Under the pieces are notes generated by a model. That model was given only the letters and a program-made list of their open reading frames with translations. It was not told the origin of the DNA and ran no database searches. A DNA stretch of 57,187 nt, taken from NCBI GenBank assembly GCA_003693705.1, contig RBZT01000820.1, forward strand, positions 1-57,187, written 5' to 3'. How positions within the stretch are numbered: position 1 is the first letter of the stretch; every line of letters begins with the position of its first letter. Both the position numbers and the translations under genes were made by a program. The stretch is from Polymyxa betae (taxonomy: Eukaryota > Endomyxa > Phytomyxea > Plasmodiophorida > Plasmodiophoridae). Shown here in pieces: positions 1 to 12,375 of this stretch.

Positions 1-1520
1 ATTCTTTTAACGGTTTGGTCAAAGATTACCCTTTGCTTTATCTTCTGTTTCCATTATCCTGATTCGCCGATTTGCTCGAAAATGCTTTAGGTTTGAAATT
101 TTTGGCATAATGATATTTGTTTGCTTAACTGTTCATAACTTTGATTTATGGATGCACATTGGGGAGAAAATGCAGAGTTTAACAGTTAAAGAGATGGAGC
201 GTGCTGTCCGGAAGTTCAAAAGTCACCGAACGAATCCGTTGTGGTGATATAGAGAGAACAAATAGATAAAAACTGGGATTTTGCGATCGCAAATTTAATG
301 CGCACTCACGCAAAATGTTTTTTTGGGCATGCACTTTTGGATTCAATTTGCACCATCCCGGTCGGTTTATGACAGTTAAGATGTCCGCGACGGTATCTAT
401 TAAATTTTATCAAAATCTTAAAAAATTCTCTTATACCTATACGAGGTTTTTTCATCAAAAAATCAAAAATGGAACCTCTGGAAGTAAAATTGAATACTTC
501 CTTAAAAAAATGGAAGTATTTACTTCCACAACGGACATTGAACCCATCAAATATAAGTACTTTTCCAGAATTTTTCAGATTTTAAAAATTATCAAAAAAT
601 TATCTAAACATTTAATAAAAATTTAATCAAAAAATATTTTCCATTTTATCCCATCCAAGAAAATGAATAGCTGGTTTGAGATATGTATGAACACATCAAT
701 ACCTTTTTTGTCAATCTGTTGACAATGGGCGTAAATGTCAACATGATAATTGGAAACGTGAGATAAAATCGCTAGTTTTATGGTGATGCCAATAAGATTT
801 CCACCTCATTGTTTTGCGTAGGGAGTTTGGGAGCAAATTGAAACAAAGGTGACGATTACCTTAAGTCCAATAACAGTATCGAAACTGTGTTTCCTTTTTG
901 TAAACATTCGCCATTTCTTGACGTTTTTCTATTTCTGACATCCGAATTGATCGACAGCTCTGGGTTTATCGTTAGCTCTAGCAATCTTTTAATCGCTTTT
1001 CAACGTGTATTTCTGGGTTACTTAGACACCTGTTTATATCCTCTTAGATAAGCATTGTGTGCCAGCATCAACTCGATTCCGAACATTAGCTGCACGCTTC
1101 TCCCTGTTTAGTCGAATTTAAATTTTTATTGGCGTTTCGCCGGAAAACACAATGTTTACTTGCAGTAAATTCATCAAATTTGTCAGCTTGTTCACAGTAT
1201 GCTGGGATGGAATTGTGTAAATCACTGACGAATAAACGGGGGATGCTTACAACTGTCCAGAATTATATTATGGATGCCGTATTGAATACCCATAGAGGTC
1301 ACTTTCACTACAGCGTTTAGCTCAAATCATTCTGCTTATGCAAATAAACAGATGAGTGATCAATTAAGAAAGCAACCTATTGATCAGAAGAGACCATAGT
1401 TATCTAGAGCTGAAACCCTCAAAGCAAAAGAGAATGGTAGAAGAATTCAGCATCAAGCGTGTTTCGTTGCTATTTGAGACAATGACGTTATGTGAACGTT
1501 TTAATTTCATAATGGTTATT
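1..1520. other. AT-rich intergenic region, no gene recognised
   Basis: No open frame here has a recognisable domain or protein-like composition. The longest (about 315-626 on plus) reads through A/T homopolymer runs and looks like chance. The stretch lies downstream of the stop codon of the minus-strand XMAP215 gene and probably includes its 3' UTR and terminator. No tRNA- or rRNA-like structure was noticed. Confidence 0.6.
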
Positions 1521-4500
1521 CTATTGCAGAAGCGAGGAGGTGGACGCTGCACGAAGCTTTGCTATCCGAGCTCTAATAGCATCTAAAGAAGCTACGGCAG
1601 GCCTGGGCTGAGAATCGGCCGCTGAATTGTCTGACTGCAGAGAGCCGCTGACAGAAACAGAAGGATAAGATACCCTCGGTTCCGCTGAGTTTTGGGCCAT
1701 CTGCAACCTTTCACGAATGCGGCTAATAGAAGCTGATGGCAGCTCCACAGTCGAGCAGGTCGAGACAGTTCTTTGTAAAGGAGGATCTTGCGAGGAGGCG
1801 CGCGATTGCAAGCTTTTCAACCGAGCTTGAAACAATTCCAGAGTAGAGGTAGTCGATTCGGGCGTTGATGCAGCACTCGCCGCTGGAGCCTCAATCAAAC
1901 TCATACGCCGCACCACCGCTTGTTTTACATGTTCCGGAACCTGAGAAGGATCGTTAGATTGAGTTAAGAGTTTCAAAAAGAAATGTACATCAATGAGATA
2001 ATGTTCAAGGTCAACACAGGGATTTGAAGCTAGGTATTGGCTCAATTCCCTTATAGCATCTTGCGAGTTGTCTTTGATACGCTGGAAGATGTCGACAAGA
2101 GTCGGATCCAAAGCAGAAGGATGCTCATTTTCCAAAGTTGAGAGCTTCTCGTGCACAATTTTGCTCAGAACAGAATTCGGAACCAAGGCACAGGCCGACA
2201 GTTCGGATAGGAACGAATTGCCTCTCAACTTGATTAGCGTCACGACAAGCGTATAAACAAGCTAAAGGAGGATAAGAAACCGTTAACATTTCAACAAAGC
2301 CGCCTACATTCCAAGGCATGTTTTGGCCGAGCTCAGGAGCAAATGTGCTCCAGAATGTTTCTGGGTGCCTTTCAAAGAATTGATCGATTTCTTCAAGAAG
2401 CGGACACACAACGAGACGTTGATGACATAAATGCAGGCCTCTGGCTAGCTTAGCCAGACACCGGCAATAAAGCGTTGACACCCTAAAAAGTTCGTCAATA
2501 GATAATAAAGATAGCGAAGAAGGCCATTACGATTTATCGTTCTTGTCATAGCCAAACGACCAGAAATCATTCATCCCTCTGATGAGGGCACAATAGCATT
2601 GAGTTCTATCAGTAATTTCCAGTGATTTCGTAACTAAAACATTGACATATGATCGAATGCTCTTATGTTCCGCAGATGACCTGATAATGACGGTGAATCA
2701 AACGGAATAGCCGCAAGATAGAGCACAGACCTAACATTGCCGGTGCCTAACACTGGCAATAATGCCTGATAAAATGACGTCAAAGTTTGCACATTAAGCT
2801 CAACAGCAAACGATGAGGATTTGAATAGTGCCATGAGCGTATTGATTGCAGGTTTGGTCACATTGAACTGTTGCGGCTCCAGCTCGAATGCTTCACGAAA
2901 GTGACTAAGCAGCAATCCAACAATGGTATTTGCACGGCGAATCAGAATTTGGTTTTCGGGGCCGCACTGCTCGGTGAGCTGCGATAACATCCTCATGGCA
3001 TCAATACGAGCTTCTTCATCAATCGATTCCAGCTGAAGCATGATCGCGTCCAGTGTGGCAGCGGTATTATTCTCCTTTGTCTCCAGATGACCATTCACTG
3101 AATTTCGTGCGTTGATGACAGATTCGCTTCGTGGAACAGTGTTAGCAGCATCCTTGGCAAACAGCATTTAATGATGGATGCGTTATAAAACCCGTGCGAA
3201 TCCTGACCTTCTTTTGAACAAAACCCAATTCTCTAGACAGCGACAGATCGCCGAGATCAAGTTTAAAGATGTCTTGGTCCAACTCGGCTAATGCGGCTGC
3301 AGACGGCAATGACATTGTCTTATTCACAGGGGCGGAACCGATACTGCCGCTACTTAGGGAAGCGCTGCGCTCATTCTCCACCAACTCGCCCGAATTCGAA
3401 ACAGTGGCGGTCAGTTCAGCAACTCTCGATCGTGGTCGAGGAAGATGTCCAAATCGGGGCGATGGCGCTTGCTGTACATGACTGATTTTTTTCACCAACT
3501 TCTCAATCGCAGAACGATTACGATCCGATAGATCAAAGCTAATCCGAGACCAGAACGTGGATTCACCGAGCTCGCTGCACGCTTTCTCAATCAGCGAACT
3601 CGAAGCCTTACGAAGAGCAGCATCGTGACTCGTGACAAATTCAGCAATCGCTTGAAGAGTTTTCTTTGGAACAACGGAGTCAAACGGATTCTCGCCAGCC
3701 ATAAACAACAGCTCTTCAATACACGCCGATTTCGCACGAACGCTTTTCGACATGATAATGCCATCCAGAAGGAACTTGCCTATTGAAGAACTTGACCACG
3801 TTTCGGTTGCTTTACGAAGAAGTTCTCGTCCGCGAACACGCAGAGGCTGCTTATTATGGGCCAACAGCTTTTCGATGATAACCGGAATTAAACAGTTCGC
3901 GTCATAGTCGTCTAACTCGATGCGAGAAGACAGAATTGATATACACAGATTCAAGACTTTGACAACAACTTGAGTCTTATCCTCTGATATTCTCAACGAG
4001 ATCCACATCAGCAACAGATCACGAAGAGAAGCTACGGCTTCGTGAGACTGAGACATCGACGATTGTATCAGATCAATCGCAACAATTTGCTTCTGGAAAT
4101 CATCCGCGAACATACAAGTAAGAAGATCGGGAGAAACGCAAGGCGATAGTTGCTCCTTAAGATGCTCAATATCACCGCCAATCCATTCCTGGAATCCGAT
4201 TGGACCTTGCCGCCAACGGCTTTCTTTTCGAGCGGCCATTGCACGACTATCGCACACATAGAGATCCGAGCTCTCTCCAGGAGTCTGTCTTGTGCAGGGT
4301 GTGGCGATAGGTTCCACGCTCCTTGAACGTTTCAGCACGCGAGCTGCCTCAGGCTTCGATTTTCTCAATGTTCGAGAGAGTCCTTTACGCTGCGGCGGCT
4401 CTCTGCTGTCAGATTTGCCTTCTGATGATGGCTTGACCGAACCTGATTTCGGCCGAGCAAGAACACGTTCTGCTGGCTTATTACAAGCCGCTGAAGGGGC

Positions 4501-6254
4501 CTTCTGAAGAGAGGCAGCAGGAGCTGATGTATCACCGGGAGGTTCACCAGGGAGATTCAGTTTGTCTAATACCGCCTTGATCGCGATCTGGGAAGTTCTT
4601 GAGAGTGATGTAATATCATTTCGCACATTCGCAGCCCCAAGCTTTGGAACAATCATGGCGAGCAGTTTTTCAGATTTCTGTCGAACACCAGGAACCTTGT
4701 CTTGCAAAGAATGGAAAACAGGATGCAATAAAGCTTCCGATACAGACAGGTCCAGTTCCTCTGGTTGTAGCCTTTGTAATAGTGTCTCCAATAAACCATC
4801 GCGAAGCAATGGCGTCTGCTCCATTGATTTTGCGATGTGCGGAAGACCAATGCTGATAGAGCTTCCACCCAGCCAGCATAATAGCGCAGAGCGAGCTTCA
4901 GCAGCAATATGTTTCTTGCTGTCGGCGACTTGTGTCAGAACAACCGGGACGACTTGATTGGCATGCTTATGTACAGCATCAGGTCCAATATCCTCACCCA
5001 GCGTACGCAGCACTGTTAGAGCCGTTAAAACCAAGAGCTTATTGGCATCGCCAATACGAGCCAGTACAGCCTTAACAAGACTCTTAATATTGGGCTGGAT
5101 TGAGTGGCGAGCTTCGTCCAGAATCCTGGTAACTGTATCGAGGGCATCTTTTCGTTCTTTCCAGGCGTCGTCTTCCATTTGTTTTAAGAGCTTACTGGTG
5201 ATCTTAGGATTGATATCGACACGATCCACCAAGACCAAGCTCTTAGCAGCTGAGGCAGGACCGGAAGGTTTCTGACCGCGTTTGAAACGGGTAGGCATGA
5301 CAGGTGCACCTGGTGTTATCTGTCCTAATTCAGCCTCAATCGACTTTGCAAGTGCCGGTTTCAATCCGTCAATAATCAGATTCACCATAGCTGGCGAGCC
5401 AGCTTGACGGAATATCTCAGTTAACAGAGCTGTGGCATCATTCCTGACACCAACGGTCCCGTGACCAAGAAGCGTCTTTCCCGTTTCGATTATGGGCTTA
5501 ATAGGCACGAAGGAAGCGCTAAAATCTTCAACAATAGAATGAAGAGTCTTGGCAATGCCTTGAAGAGCCTTCGGGTTCTTTACAGTACCGATTCGGGAGA
5601 TTATCATTGGCACGACGGCTTCCGCTCCAAGTGCCTCGCATAATGCCACTGCACAATCTTTAGCAGCTGAGGCTACCTTCGGATCTCCGAGCTTATTAAG
5701 AATAGAAAGAAGCGGCAAACCAGCAAGTTTGTTCGAAAAAGCATCGGATGTTAAAGCCAACTTTGTTATAGCCTCGAACAATGATGAAGTCACCTCAACA
5801 AAAACGTGAATAAGACTGAGGCCAATGCCGCGTTATTATACCTTACTTGAACATTGACTTCTTTCCATCCGGGAGTTTGATGAAAAACGTATAGTGTAGA
5901 GTGACAAAGGGCAGTCACATTGCCTTCATCGAGCCTTGCGTGGATCTTAGTCAGGCCCGATAGACGATCCTTCCACTGCTTGCTGGCTAATTCATCAAGC
6001 ACAGATTGAGGGAAGAAGTTCAAGAACTCAGCCGTGGCTTCCTCGAAACTTAAGGGACTAAGAGCTTTATCGTCAACAGCAGTTTCCGATACAACTCTGG
6101 TTGGCGTCGGTGTGGGTTCCTTAGTTACGGCAACCGAGCCAGATTTTGGAGTTTCAAGAGGGGCTTCGTTTGAAGCAGCGGCAGCTCCATCCAAACCAGG
6201 CTCGGATTCGAGATTTTCGCCTTGTTTCCCAGATGGAGATTCAGGTCCTGACAT
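1521..6254 (-). CDS. CKAP5: XMAP215/ch-TOG family microtubule polymerase, TOG3-TOG5 form
   Basis: XMAP215 proteins bind tubulin through TOG (HEAT-like) domains and drive plus-end microtubule growth. Exons seen: 5847-6254, 3208-5793, from 3152 to about 2745, then at least two more down to 1521. Introns 5794-5846 (53 bp) and 3153-3207 (55 bp) keep the frame, as does a 52-bp intron near 2215-2270. The protein has an acidic/Pro-rich N-terminus (about residues 1-65). A TOG3-like domain follows, with the W-K-[DE]-R helix start and a GWK-VNVQ motif. Next come a TOG4-like domain (from about 320), a basic Ser/Pro linker, a TOG5-like domain (from about 665) and a coiled C-terminus with two short leucine heptads, as in vertebrate family members. 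Another in-frame ATG lies 18 codons upstream (6308). TOG1 and TOG2 are absent. Junctions around 2500-2760 are uncertain. Confidence 0.85.
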
Positions 6255-6308
6255 TATGGCGTACGATTGAACAGAGCGCGTCAGCGGGCTGCTCCCTGCG
6301 CCCAGCAT

Positions 6309-6891
6309 GCTGCGCTCCTGCGTTCACGACGGATCTCTGCGCTCGCGTTCGAATCCCCTCAGACCATTGTCGCCTCTGTACTGTTCGTATTGAAAAAGCT
6401 TCATTATCATCTGATTGAACGACATTTCACTTCGCAGACTGAAAAAATTTGGATGCTCAGTTTACCTGAATGAAAAGCTCAAGAGTTGCCAAAACTCAGA
6501 TGCTTACTTATGAATGTGTATGCGTTTTTGGAAACGGAAATATGCAGGTAAAAATAATCCAAGGCGCAATCTCAGCAGATGCAATGCATTGTCACGTTGT
6601 TTCTAGAGAGAAACGTTTATCCTCTCCACTTCAAATTTTTTCAGATACAAGTCAAATTGAACAGTATGTCGCATAAAATTATGTTGACAAACAGAGTGAC
6701 AATAAGGCATTTGATAAAGAAAAACATGAATATTTTAATGGGCAGTGAAGCTGAATTTATTGCTCTAAATTACAGGATTGCTTAATGGAGCTGTTCAAAA
6801 CATAGCAGACTGCGGCGGTAGCGGTGGACCATTCGTCGGTAATCCTGAAGACGAACGGCGGTCGTCTCGCTCGCGGGCAGACTAATGGAAA
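6309..6891. other. Intergenic region between XMAP215 gene and U1-70K
   Basis: This holds the upstream region of the minus-strand XMAP215 gene and the 3' end of the minus-strand U1-70K gene. Short plus-strand frames at 6470-6785 have no recognisable content. The part next to the XMAP215 start is GC-richer (about 6255-6370), as might be expected of a promoter, but no defined element could be identified. Confidence 0.5.
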
Positions 6892-8046
6892 TCAGTGAAC
6901 AGATCTAACAAGCAACGATCGAATATTAACCCTGCTGCTTGGCTCTCGGTAAGATCGTGGACGATCGCGCTCTCGTTCCCGTTCACGATCGCGACCACGG
7001 TAATCGCGGTCCCGATTACGATCATCGCGATGGCGATCATCCCGGTGTCTATCTTCACGGTTTCGGTCACGGTCTCGTTCACGATCACGAACACGGTCGC
7101 GGTCGCGATTGTCTCGAGGTGGTTCCTTACGGAAATCACCGCTGGATCTTCGATCGGAACGTGAACTTTCTTCACGACGCAATGGGGCAGAAGCACCAGC
7201 ACCTTTCTTCTTTTTGTCACCCTACATCATAATGGCGATGAATATCAGCAGATAATAAAAAAAACGGATGTGAAAGCAATTCAAATAAACAGCCAACTAC
7301 AAAATCGCAACACTACCTTGCGAGTGGATCCTAAACCACCTCCCAAGCGCCTTGGCTTCCAATTGGGCACAGTTCTTCCACGTTCAACGTCAACCAAAAT
7401 ACGGCGATCTAACACATTTTTGCCGTCCTGGGCTTTATAAGCATCTAAACCCGATTTAAGGATAGGTTTTGTAAAACATAACCTTTTATACGCTTAAGAT
7501 CTTTTTCATCTTCAAATTCAATGAAAGCATATCCCCTAGGCTTGCCCGTTTTAGTGTCTTTGATGAGTTTGACCTAAATTCTTTTAGAAGCAAACATTGT
7601 CAATAGGCCTATAAGTACCGATTTAACAGGCCCGCTTGTGGACATTTCCTTTTTCATATCTTCTTCTGTCACATTGTAATCCAGCCTTGCAATAAAAAGC
7701 GTCTTGTAAGCGTCATCAGTGGTGTCGTTGTTCTGATGAGGATTCCCTGAACATAATATTCATTCGAACCAAATCAGATAAACAGATCCGTTTTACATTT
7801 TTTAGACTGCACAAGAATGCGTTTGGCAGCCTTCTCTTGGCACTTTTTAGCTCGTCGAGCTCGCTTTTCAGGAGCGGTCTCATGTTTAACCAACGGCTTC
7901 AACTCACTTGGGTCTTTAAATTTATCTTTAAAAGCCGCCAAGCCAGTCAATGGCCGGGACCGCTTCGGCTGGATCGGCTCAAGGTATTCAAGAGGGGGAC
8001 GAGGCGCGAACATGGCCAGCATGGCTGGCGGCATGTAATGTGCCAT
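6892..8046 (-). CDS. SNRNP70: U1 small nuclear ribonucleoprotein 70 kDa (U1-70K)
   Basis: U1-70K binds stem-loop I of U1 snRNA and helps U1 snRNP recognise 5' splice sites. The ATG at 8046 opens the family N-terminus (PP-LLA-FAPR-like, here [13 protein letters not shown]). An intron of about 50 bp follows, then the RRM with RNP2-like LFIARL and RNP1 [10 protein letters not shown]. Two further introns sit inside the RRM coding sequence, one between GPVKS and VKLIKD and one after the EDEKDLKR helix. After the RRM comes the conserved block VDVERGRT with RRLGGGLG. A final exon encodes an Arg-Asp/Arg-Glu low-complexity tail (about 6900-7130) typical of the family. The order of landmarks matches the family exactly. 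The protein is of interest here because the 5' splice sites in this window are very degenerate. Confidence 0.93.
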
Positions 8047-8275
8047 TGTAGAAGGTTTGGCAGCGCCAGGAGCCGGCTACACACCAATAACCAAAGACGA
8101 TTAAATATAAAGAGACGCACCGCCACGGAGTGAGTTCGGCCATTCTTGTTCTTGTTTACATAGAGGAAACCTCAAGAATAACATGGATATGATATGGATT
8201 ATATGACCCTAGAGGAGGCAGGCAGATAAGAACTTTTATTAGGGCAAATATTAAATTAAAATCATCAACAGCAAC

Positions 8276-9208
8276 TTAAAATAGCTGTGATGCTGGATCG
8301 TATATGCAATCGCTGGGTATTGTCGCCTCTAACTGAGAGGGCATGGCGAGTTGCCCAGATGGCGTCGTCATAATCGGAAGCGGCATGTGATCGTCTTTTT
8401 CGTCCTCATTCGAAGGGGCAACCCATACTGAGCCAGAACGGATTGGGGTTGGTCGGTGGCTTCCCATGACGATTACGGGCGCGTACCATTGTGCAGGCCT
8501 TGGCTGGACTGGAGCCATCGGCAACAATTCCTGCTGATGCATATCCATCAACATCGACTGGGTGCTTAAAGCTTCATTGGCGCTCGAAATCCTTTGCTCG
8601 AAGTCCCTCCTGTGCGTTCGAATGTGGTTTGCGACGCTTTTAGCGCTATTGAACTTCCTGTCACATTGACCGCATTGATAGAGATTAGGACTAACATGCC
8701 AAAGCGCATGTCGCCTCATATCAGAAGCCTTGGCTGTTGGGCGAACATCACCGCCGTTATCCATATCTCGACATGTCGAGCACCAAAAATAACCGCGTAG
8801 ATTTCCAGATTCAAGTTTGATCAGCCGAGGATTCTCGACGTCCACGAGGCGGGTTTGATCTGGAGTGATCGTACTGCTATCAGATGATCCAGCGACAGCC
8901 TTGCAGCGACCCGTATGCCTTTGCAGTTCTAGACGCGTACTGAAAGTTTCGTTGCAGCGCTGGCAGATATAGGTATTGGTATGAACATGTATGAAGCGCT
9001 GGTGAGAAGACACACGCAGGCGCCGATACGTTGGTTTGATGAGTTGCTCGGGGTCGCAGCCTTGATGGAATTCCTGCTGGCAAAACGTGCACCAGTACAA
9101 GTTTCGACCGTGGATTGTCAACTGTAGAATATTGGGGTCCTGCGGAGCTTCTGTGGCGTTCGCAAACTCGCGCATGACCACATCGACGTCGATTGTGATG
9201 CTGGTCAT
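8276..9208 (-). CDS. C2H2 zinc-finger protein, function unknown
   Basis: This is a single exon of 310 codons from an ATG at 9208. Four Cys2-His2-like units are visible: a first C-x2-C finger with a long Cys-His spacing (about residues 39-75), a C2HC-type finger (about 80-105), a widely spaced C2H2 unit with a W-C-x2-C start (about 140-170), and a canonical YxCxxCxxxF...H-x3-H finger (about 175-200). The C-terminal third is Pro/Met-rich and looks disordered. The last finger suggests nucleic-acid binding, but no orthologue is recognised. It shares the minus strand with U1-70K, about 230 bp away. Confidence 0.75.
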   Translation of the reverse strand: MTSITIDVDVVMREFANATEAPQDPNILQLTIHGRNLYWCTFCQQEFHQGCDPEQLIKPTYRRLRVSSHQRFIHVHTNTYICQRCNETFSTRLELQRHTGRCKAVAGSSDSSTITPDQTRLVDVENPRLIKLESGNLRGYFWCSTCRDMDNGGDVRPTAKASDMRRHALWHVSPNLYQCGQCDRKFNSAKSVANHIRTHRRDFEQRISSANEALSTQSMLMDMHQQELLPMAPVQPRPAQWYAPVIVMGSHRPTPIRSGSVWVAPSNEDEKDDHMPLPIMTTPSGQLAMPSQLEATIPSDCIYDPASQLF

Positions 9209-10200
9209 GCGATCAAATCGGGATATGCCCTACGATGACAAGAGATATAAGGCAGAGTCGCAGAGGGGATCGTCGACATTTGTTAGGTCACGCAGCTTCA
9301 CGACCCATAAATGCGCGCAGAGAATCTCGACCAAATGGGGCGCGTGCTAAGAAATTTTACAAGAGGTCGCTGGCACCTTGACACTTGACAGCGACCTTCT
9401 GTTAAATAAGTAGCTGCCTTGTCTCAACTGTGGAAGACTTATACTGCTGTTGACGGTGCTTTATGAAATGGGAATTACTTCTCTTCTGATCGGTCGTTAA
9501 CCCTATTTTGAAGCAAGAACGAATGCGTGCTTAACTTCGTTTCGCTTCTTTTGCTTTGATTTCTCAGAAGTTTGTTTGCCAATACGAACTGATGACTATT
9601 TCGTTCACAATAAAATCATTTGAAAAATCATGTTGCAGTTCATGGTATATACAAGATTTCATTGTGGATCATCTATATACTCCTATTGCCCAAACTATAA
9701 CGCATCGCCCTAGTTTTTGTCGTAAGTAGCTGCCAGCAATCCGCGATCCTTTGACAGCACAAAGATAACTGGCAAGGTGACGTAATGCATTCTCTGGCCG
9801 GATAGATGCTCACTCTGATGCCTGATTAACTCATGATCATACAATCAAGGTTTGTATCTGGAGACAATAAAATTTCGGAAAAAAACACTGAGACCAACCT
9901 GGTTTGCTGATCTCTTGAAAGACTGTAATATGGCCGCTTGTTTCCATACAACCGTGGAATGAGGTGTCTATGTTATTGCTCGATGCGTTCTTTCATCAAA
10001 TCGTGTCTCATAATCGCGCCAGTATCGTATCGAATTTCAGCAACATTCTTGAGATTTTAAGGAGAAATATAAAAGCTGCGGGCACCTAAAATATGTTACA
10101 CTGACGCAGTTTTTTTGTATCGTTGTTGAAAAGAAGCTAAGGACAAACAACATAGGGAGGCGATACTTCATAGTTATTGCATCAGGCTTCACTATCTATC
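9209..10200. other. Intergenic region, no gene recognised
   Basis: This is about 1 kb between the divergent zinc-finger gene (minus) and the proteasome gene (plus), so it should contain both promoters. No coding frame with recognisable content was found. No TATA box or repeat could be assigned with confidence. Confidence 0.5.
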
Positions 10201-11020
10201 ATGGTGGGTTGTCGCTTGATCTCATAGTGCCTTTATTTACTGCTGGCATAGTCGATTATGCAATATAATGGGTCAGCCGTTGTCGCCATGGTTGGAAAGG
10301 GATGTGTGGCGATTGCCAGCGACACACGCTTCGGTGTACAGGCTCAGACAGTCGCCACTGACATGCAGAAGGTTATATTATGTTCTCCCGAAATGCAATT
10401 CTGACTGTTGCAAGATATTCAAAATGCATGATCGTCTATATGTCGGGCTATCTGGTCTGACGACAGATATGATCACTGTTCGAAACAAGCTGGAATATCG
10501 ATTGAAGATGTACAAGCTTCGCGAAGAACGTGATATTGAGCCGAAAATTTTCGCCAATATGCTTTCGGGAATGCTGTATGAGAAGAGGTGCTGTCTCCAG
10601 GATTATTTTTATCGTTCCTGGATTCCTGTTTGCTAAATCGAATAACTGCAGGTTCGGCCCATTCTTCACGGAACCAGTAGTAGCTGGGATTGATAAGGAT
10701 GGAAATCCTTTTATTTGTGCAATGGACTTGATTGGAGCTGCTGTCTACGCTGAAGACTTCGTCGTTGCCGGAACGACTAGCGAAGAATTATATGGTACCT
10801 GTGAAAGCCTCTATTCTCCAAACCTGGAACCAGGCGATTTATTTGAAACGGTGTCGCAAGCGCTTTTGGCTGCTGTGGACCGTGATTGTTTATCTGGATG
10901 GGGTGCAGTAGTTCATATTTTGTAAGTCAACTCAGTTTAACTGTTTTCATTTGATTCAAAACCTTTTGTAGAACTAAAGATGGCGTCACAACCCGTAAGC
11001 TGAAGTGCCGTCAGGATTAA
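10201..11020 (+). CDS. PSMB3: 20S proteasome subunit beta-3
   Basis: Beta-3 is a non-catalytic subunit of the inner ring of the 20S proteasome core. Exons are 10201-10203 (the ATG alone), 10252-10371, 10415-10587, 10652-10921 and 10972-11020. They total 615 nt, giving 204 aa, the usual family length. Introns are 48, 43, 64 and 50 bp. The N-terminus reads M-SIMQYNG, matching the family start, which supports the isolated ATG exon. Further family landmarks are [10 protein letters not shown], the YEKR/FGPFF block across intron 3, DLIG, DFVVAGT and the closing VDRD...GWGAVVHI. As expected for beta-3, no catalytic Thr is exposed by propeptide cleavage. An alternative start at 10258 (the internal Met of SIM) would remove three residues. 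Confidence 0.93.
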
Positions 11021-11074
11021 ATTCCCATTGTATCCTACATGCTTTCACATGATAAACATTCCTTTATAATCAGT

Positions 11075-11845
11075 TTATTTTAATTCCTTCCTCTTTTTTT
11101 TCTCAGAATCTTTCTTTTTAGATCTTCTTTCCTTCTCTTCCCTGCTCTTATGCTTCTTCAATTTCCTGCCTTCTTCAATCCCGGCTTTCTCTTCTTTGAC
11201 TTTAGGATTTTTGCTCTTTGATTTCTTTGCAGTATCGACAAGTGATTTTTCCACCACCTTTTGCTTTTGCGGTAGCGAGTGGGCACTGAGAGCTTCCTGT
11301 TTTGGCACCTGCGTGCGAGCGATCTTAGCAGATTCCACAATCTGGGCAACATTCTCTTTCTTTTTGATGGCATTTCCGTCAACAGCTGGGACGTTGATTG
11401 CTTTTCGAATGGTAAAAGAGCGTTGGAAAGGAAGTCCTGCGACATGAGAACCACCATTAGCTTTCGGAACAATATTCACAATGTTTTCAGCATCTTGGTT
11501 TTCAAAAACTTCGAATTCAGTATCATTGATAGTGACTTTAGCTACGACGGAATTTGGCATTGATTTATCTGGAATGTCCAGTTCTAGCTTGGATAGTGAG
11601 GTGATATCAAACTGAAAAATCATTCAGAAGTAAATTACATGTTGCGAATTGCTTACAGATTCAGGAAAAGCAAACAGCCACAACTGCTGATCACAGGCCA
11701 TCTGTTTGACTTCTTTGTCAGTTAAAAACGGCTTCGAAGACGGTTGCCCTTGGTTTTTGTTATCAACAGCTAGGCATGCCTGTGTGTTTGAATCTGATTT
11801 AGAACGCTTGCGTTTTTTGCTGGCTCTTTCTTGAAGGTCGCTCAT
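11075..11845 (-). CDS. Lys-rich nuclear protein, possible RNA polymerase I subunit RPA34/PAF49 (POLR1G)
   Basis: Two exons (11657-11845 and 11075-11611) flank a 45-bp intron and give 241 aa in a continuous frame. The N-terminus is basic and Ser-rich, resembling a nuclear localisation signal. It is followed by a QLWLFAFPE strand and about 100 residues predicted to be beta-rich, then a very Lys/Glu-rich tail that runs to the stop. A QLWL-type strand before a small beta domain, plus a long lysine-rich tail, is the layout of RPA34.5/PAF49. The family is poorly conserved, so this is a tentative call. An in-frame ATG also exists at 11875. Confidence 0.5.
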
Positions 11846-12375
11846 CGATAGATCCAACAATTGATTGAAATACAAAAGTTCGAAACACCGCTACGGAGTT
11901 TTGTCATTTCTTCACACATTTTTTAAGAACATTTCTCTCGTTGCCACATTTGAGTTTGAATGATTTGCTCGAAAGCAAATCAGCTCTTTGGAAATGGTAT
12001 CAATGGAAGATATCGTCTTTGAATAGAATGGCTCAGTAAATAACTGGTTCAAGTTACCAGTTGCAGGTTTAAGATGATGAATTAAGGAAGAAGTGATATA
12101 AGCGGCGGGAAATTTAAACTCGGACGATTAACAGAAAAACATGAACGTGGAATGTGACGAAATGAGATGAACAACCAATATTTAAACTATATGAAGATTG
12201 TGCCCTCACTTACAAGGCTATTGCTGAGGAAACCAGCCCGGCCCCCACAAATCGCCAACATCAGGCGATACTTCTCAAGTCGGCTTGGACATCGGACGCG
12301 GCCTTTCGCTTGCGTTACCTCCTGGTTCCGGCAGTTGCCTGTTTTGCCCAGACGTGATGTTCTGCGAAGCGATCC
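11846..12375. promoter_or_regulatory. Shared divergent upstream region
   Basis: About 530 bp separate the start of the minus-strand RPA34-like gene from the ATG of the plus-strand coiled-coil gene, so the region probably carries both promoters. A short frame at 12167-12379 has no recognisable content. No specific element could be named. Confidence 0.4.

Noticed and set aside
315-626. Open frame of 103 codons in the AT-rich left end
   Set aside because: Composition is driven by A/T runs (Lys, Phe, Ile, Asn), with no domain and no splice-compatible continuation.
4292-5275. Several plus-strand frames of 70-131 aa inside the XMAP215 exon
   Set aside because: They are antisense shadows of a long exon with clear TOG domains.
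6939-7232. Plus-strand His/Asp/Gly-rich frame opposite the U1-70K tail
   Set aside because: It is the complementary reading of the Arg-Asp/Arg-Glu repeats of U1-70K. The RRM and family blocks fix the coding strand as minus.
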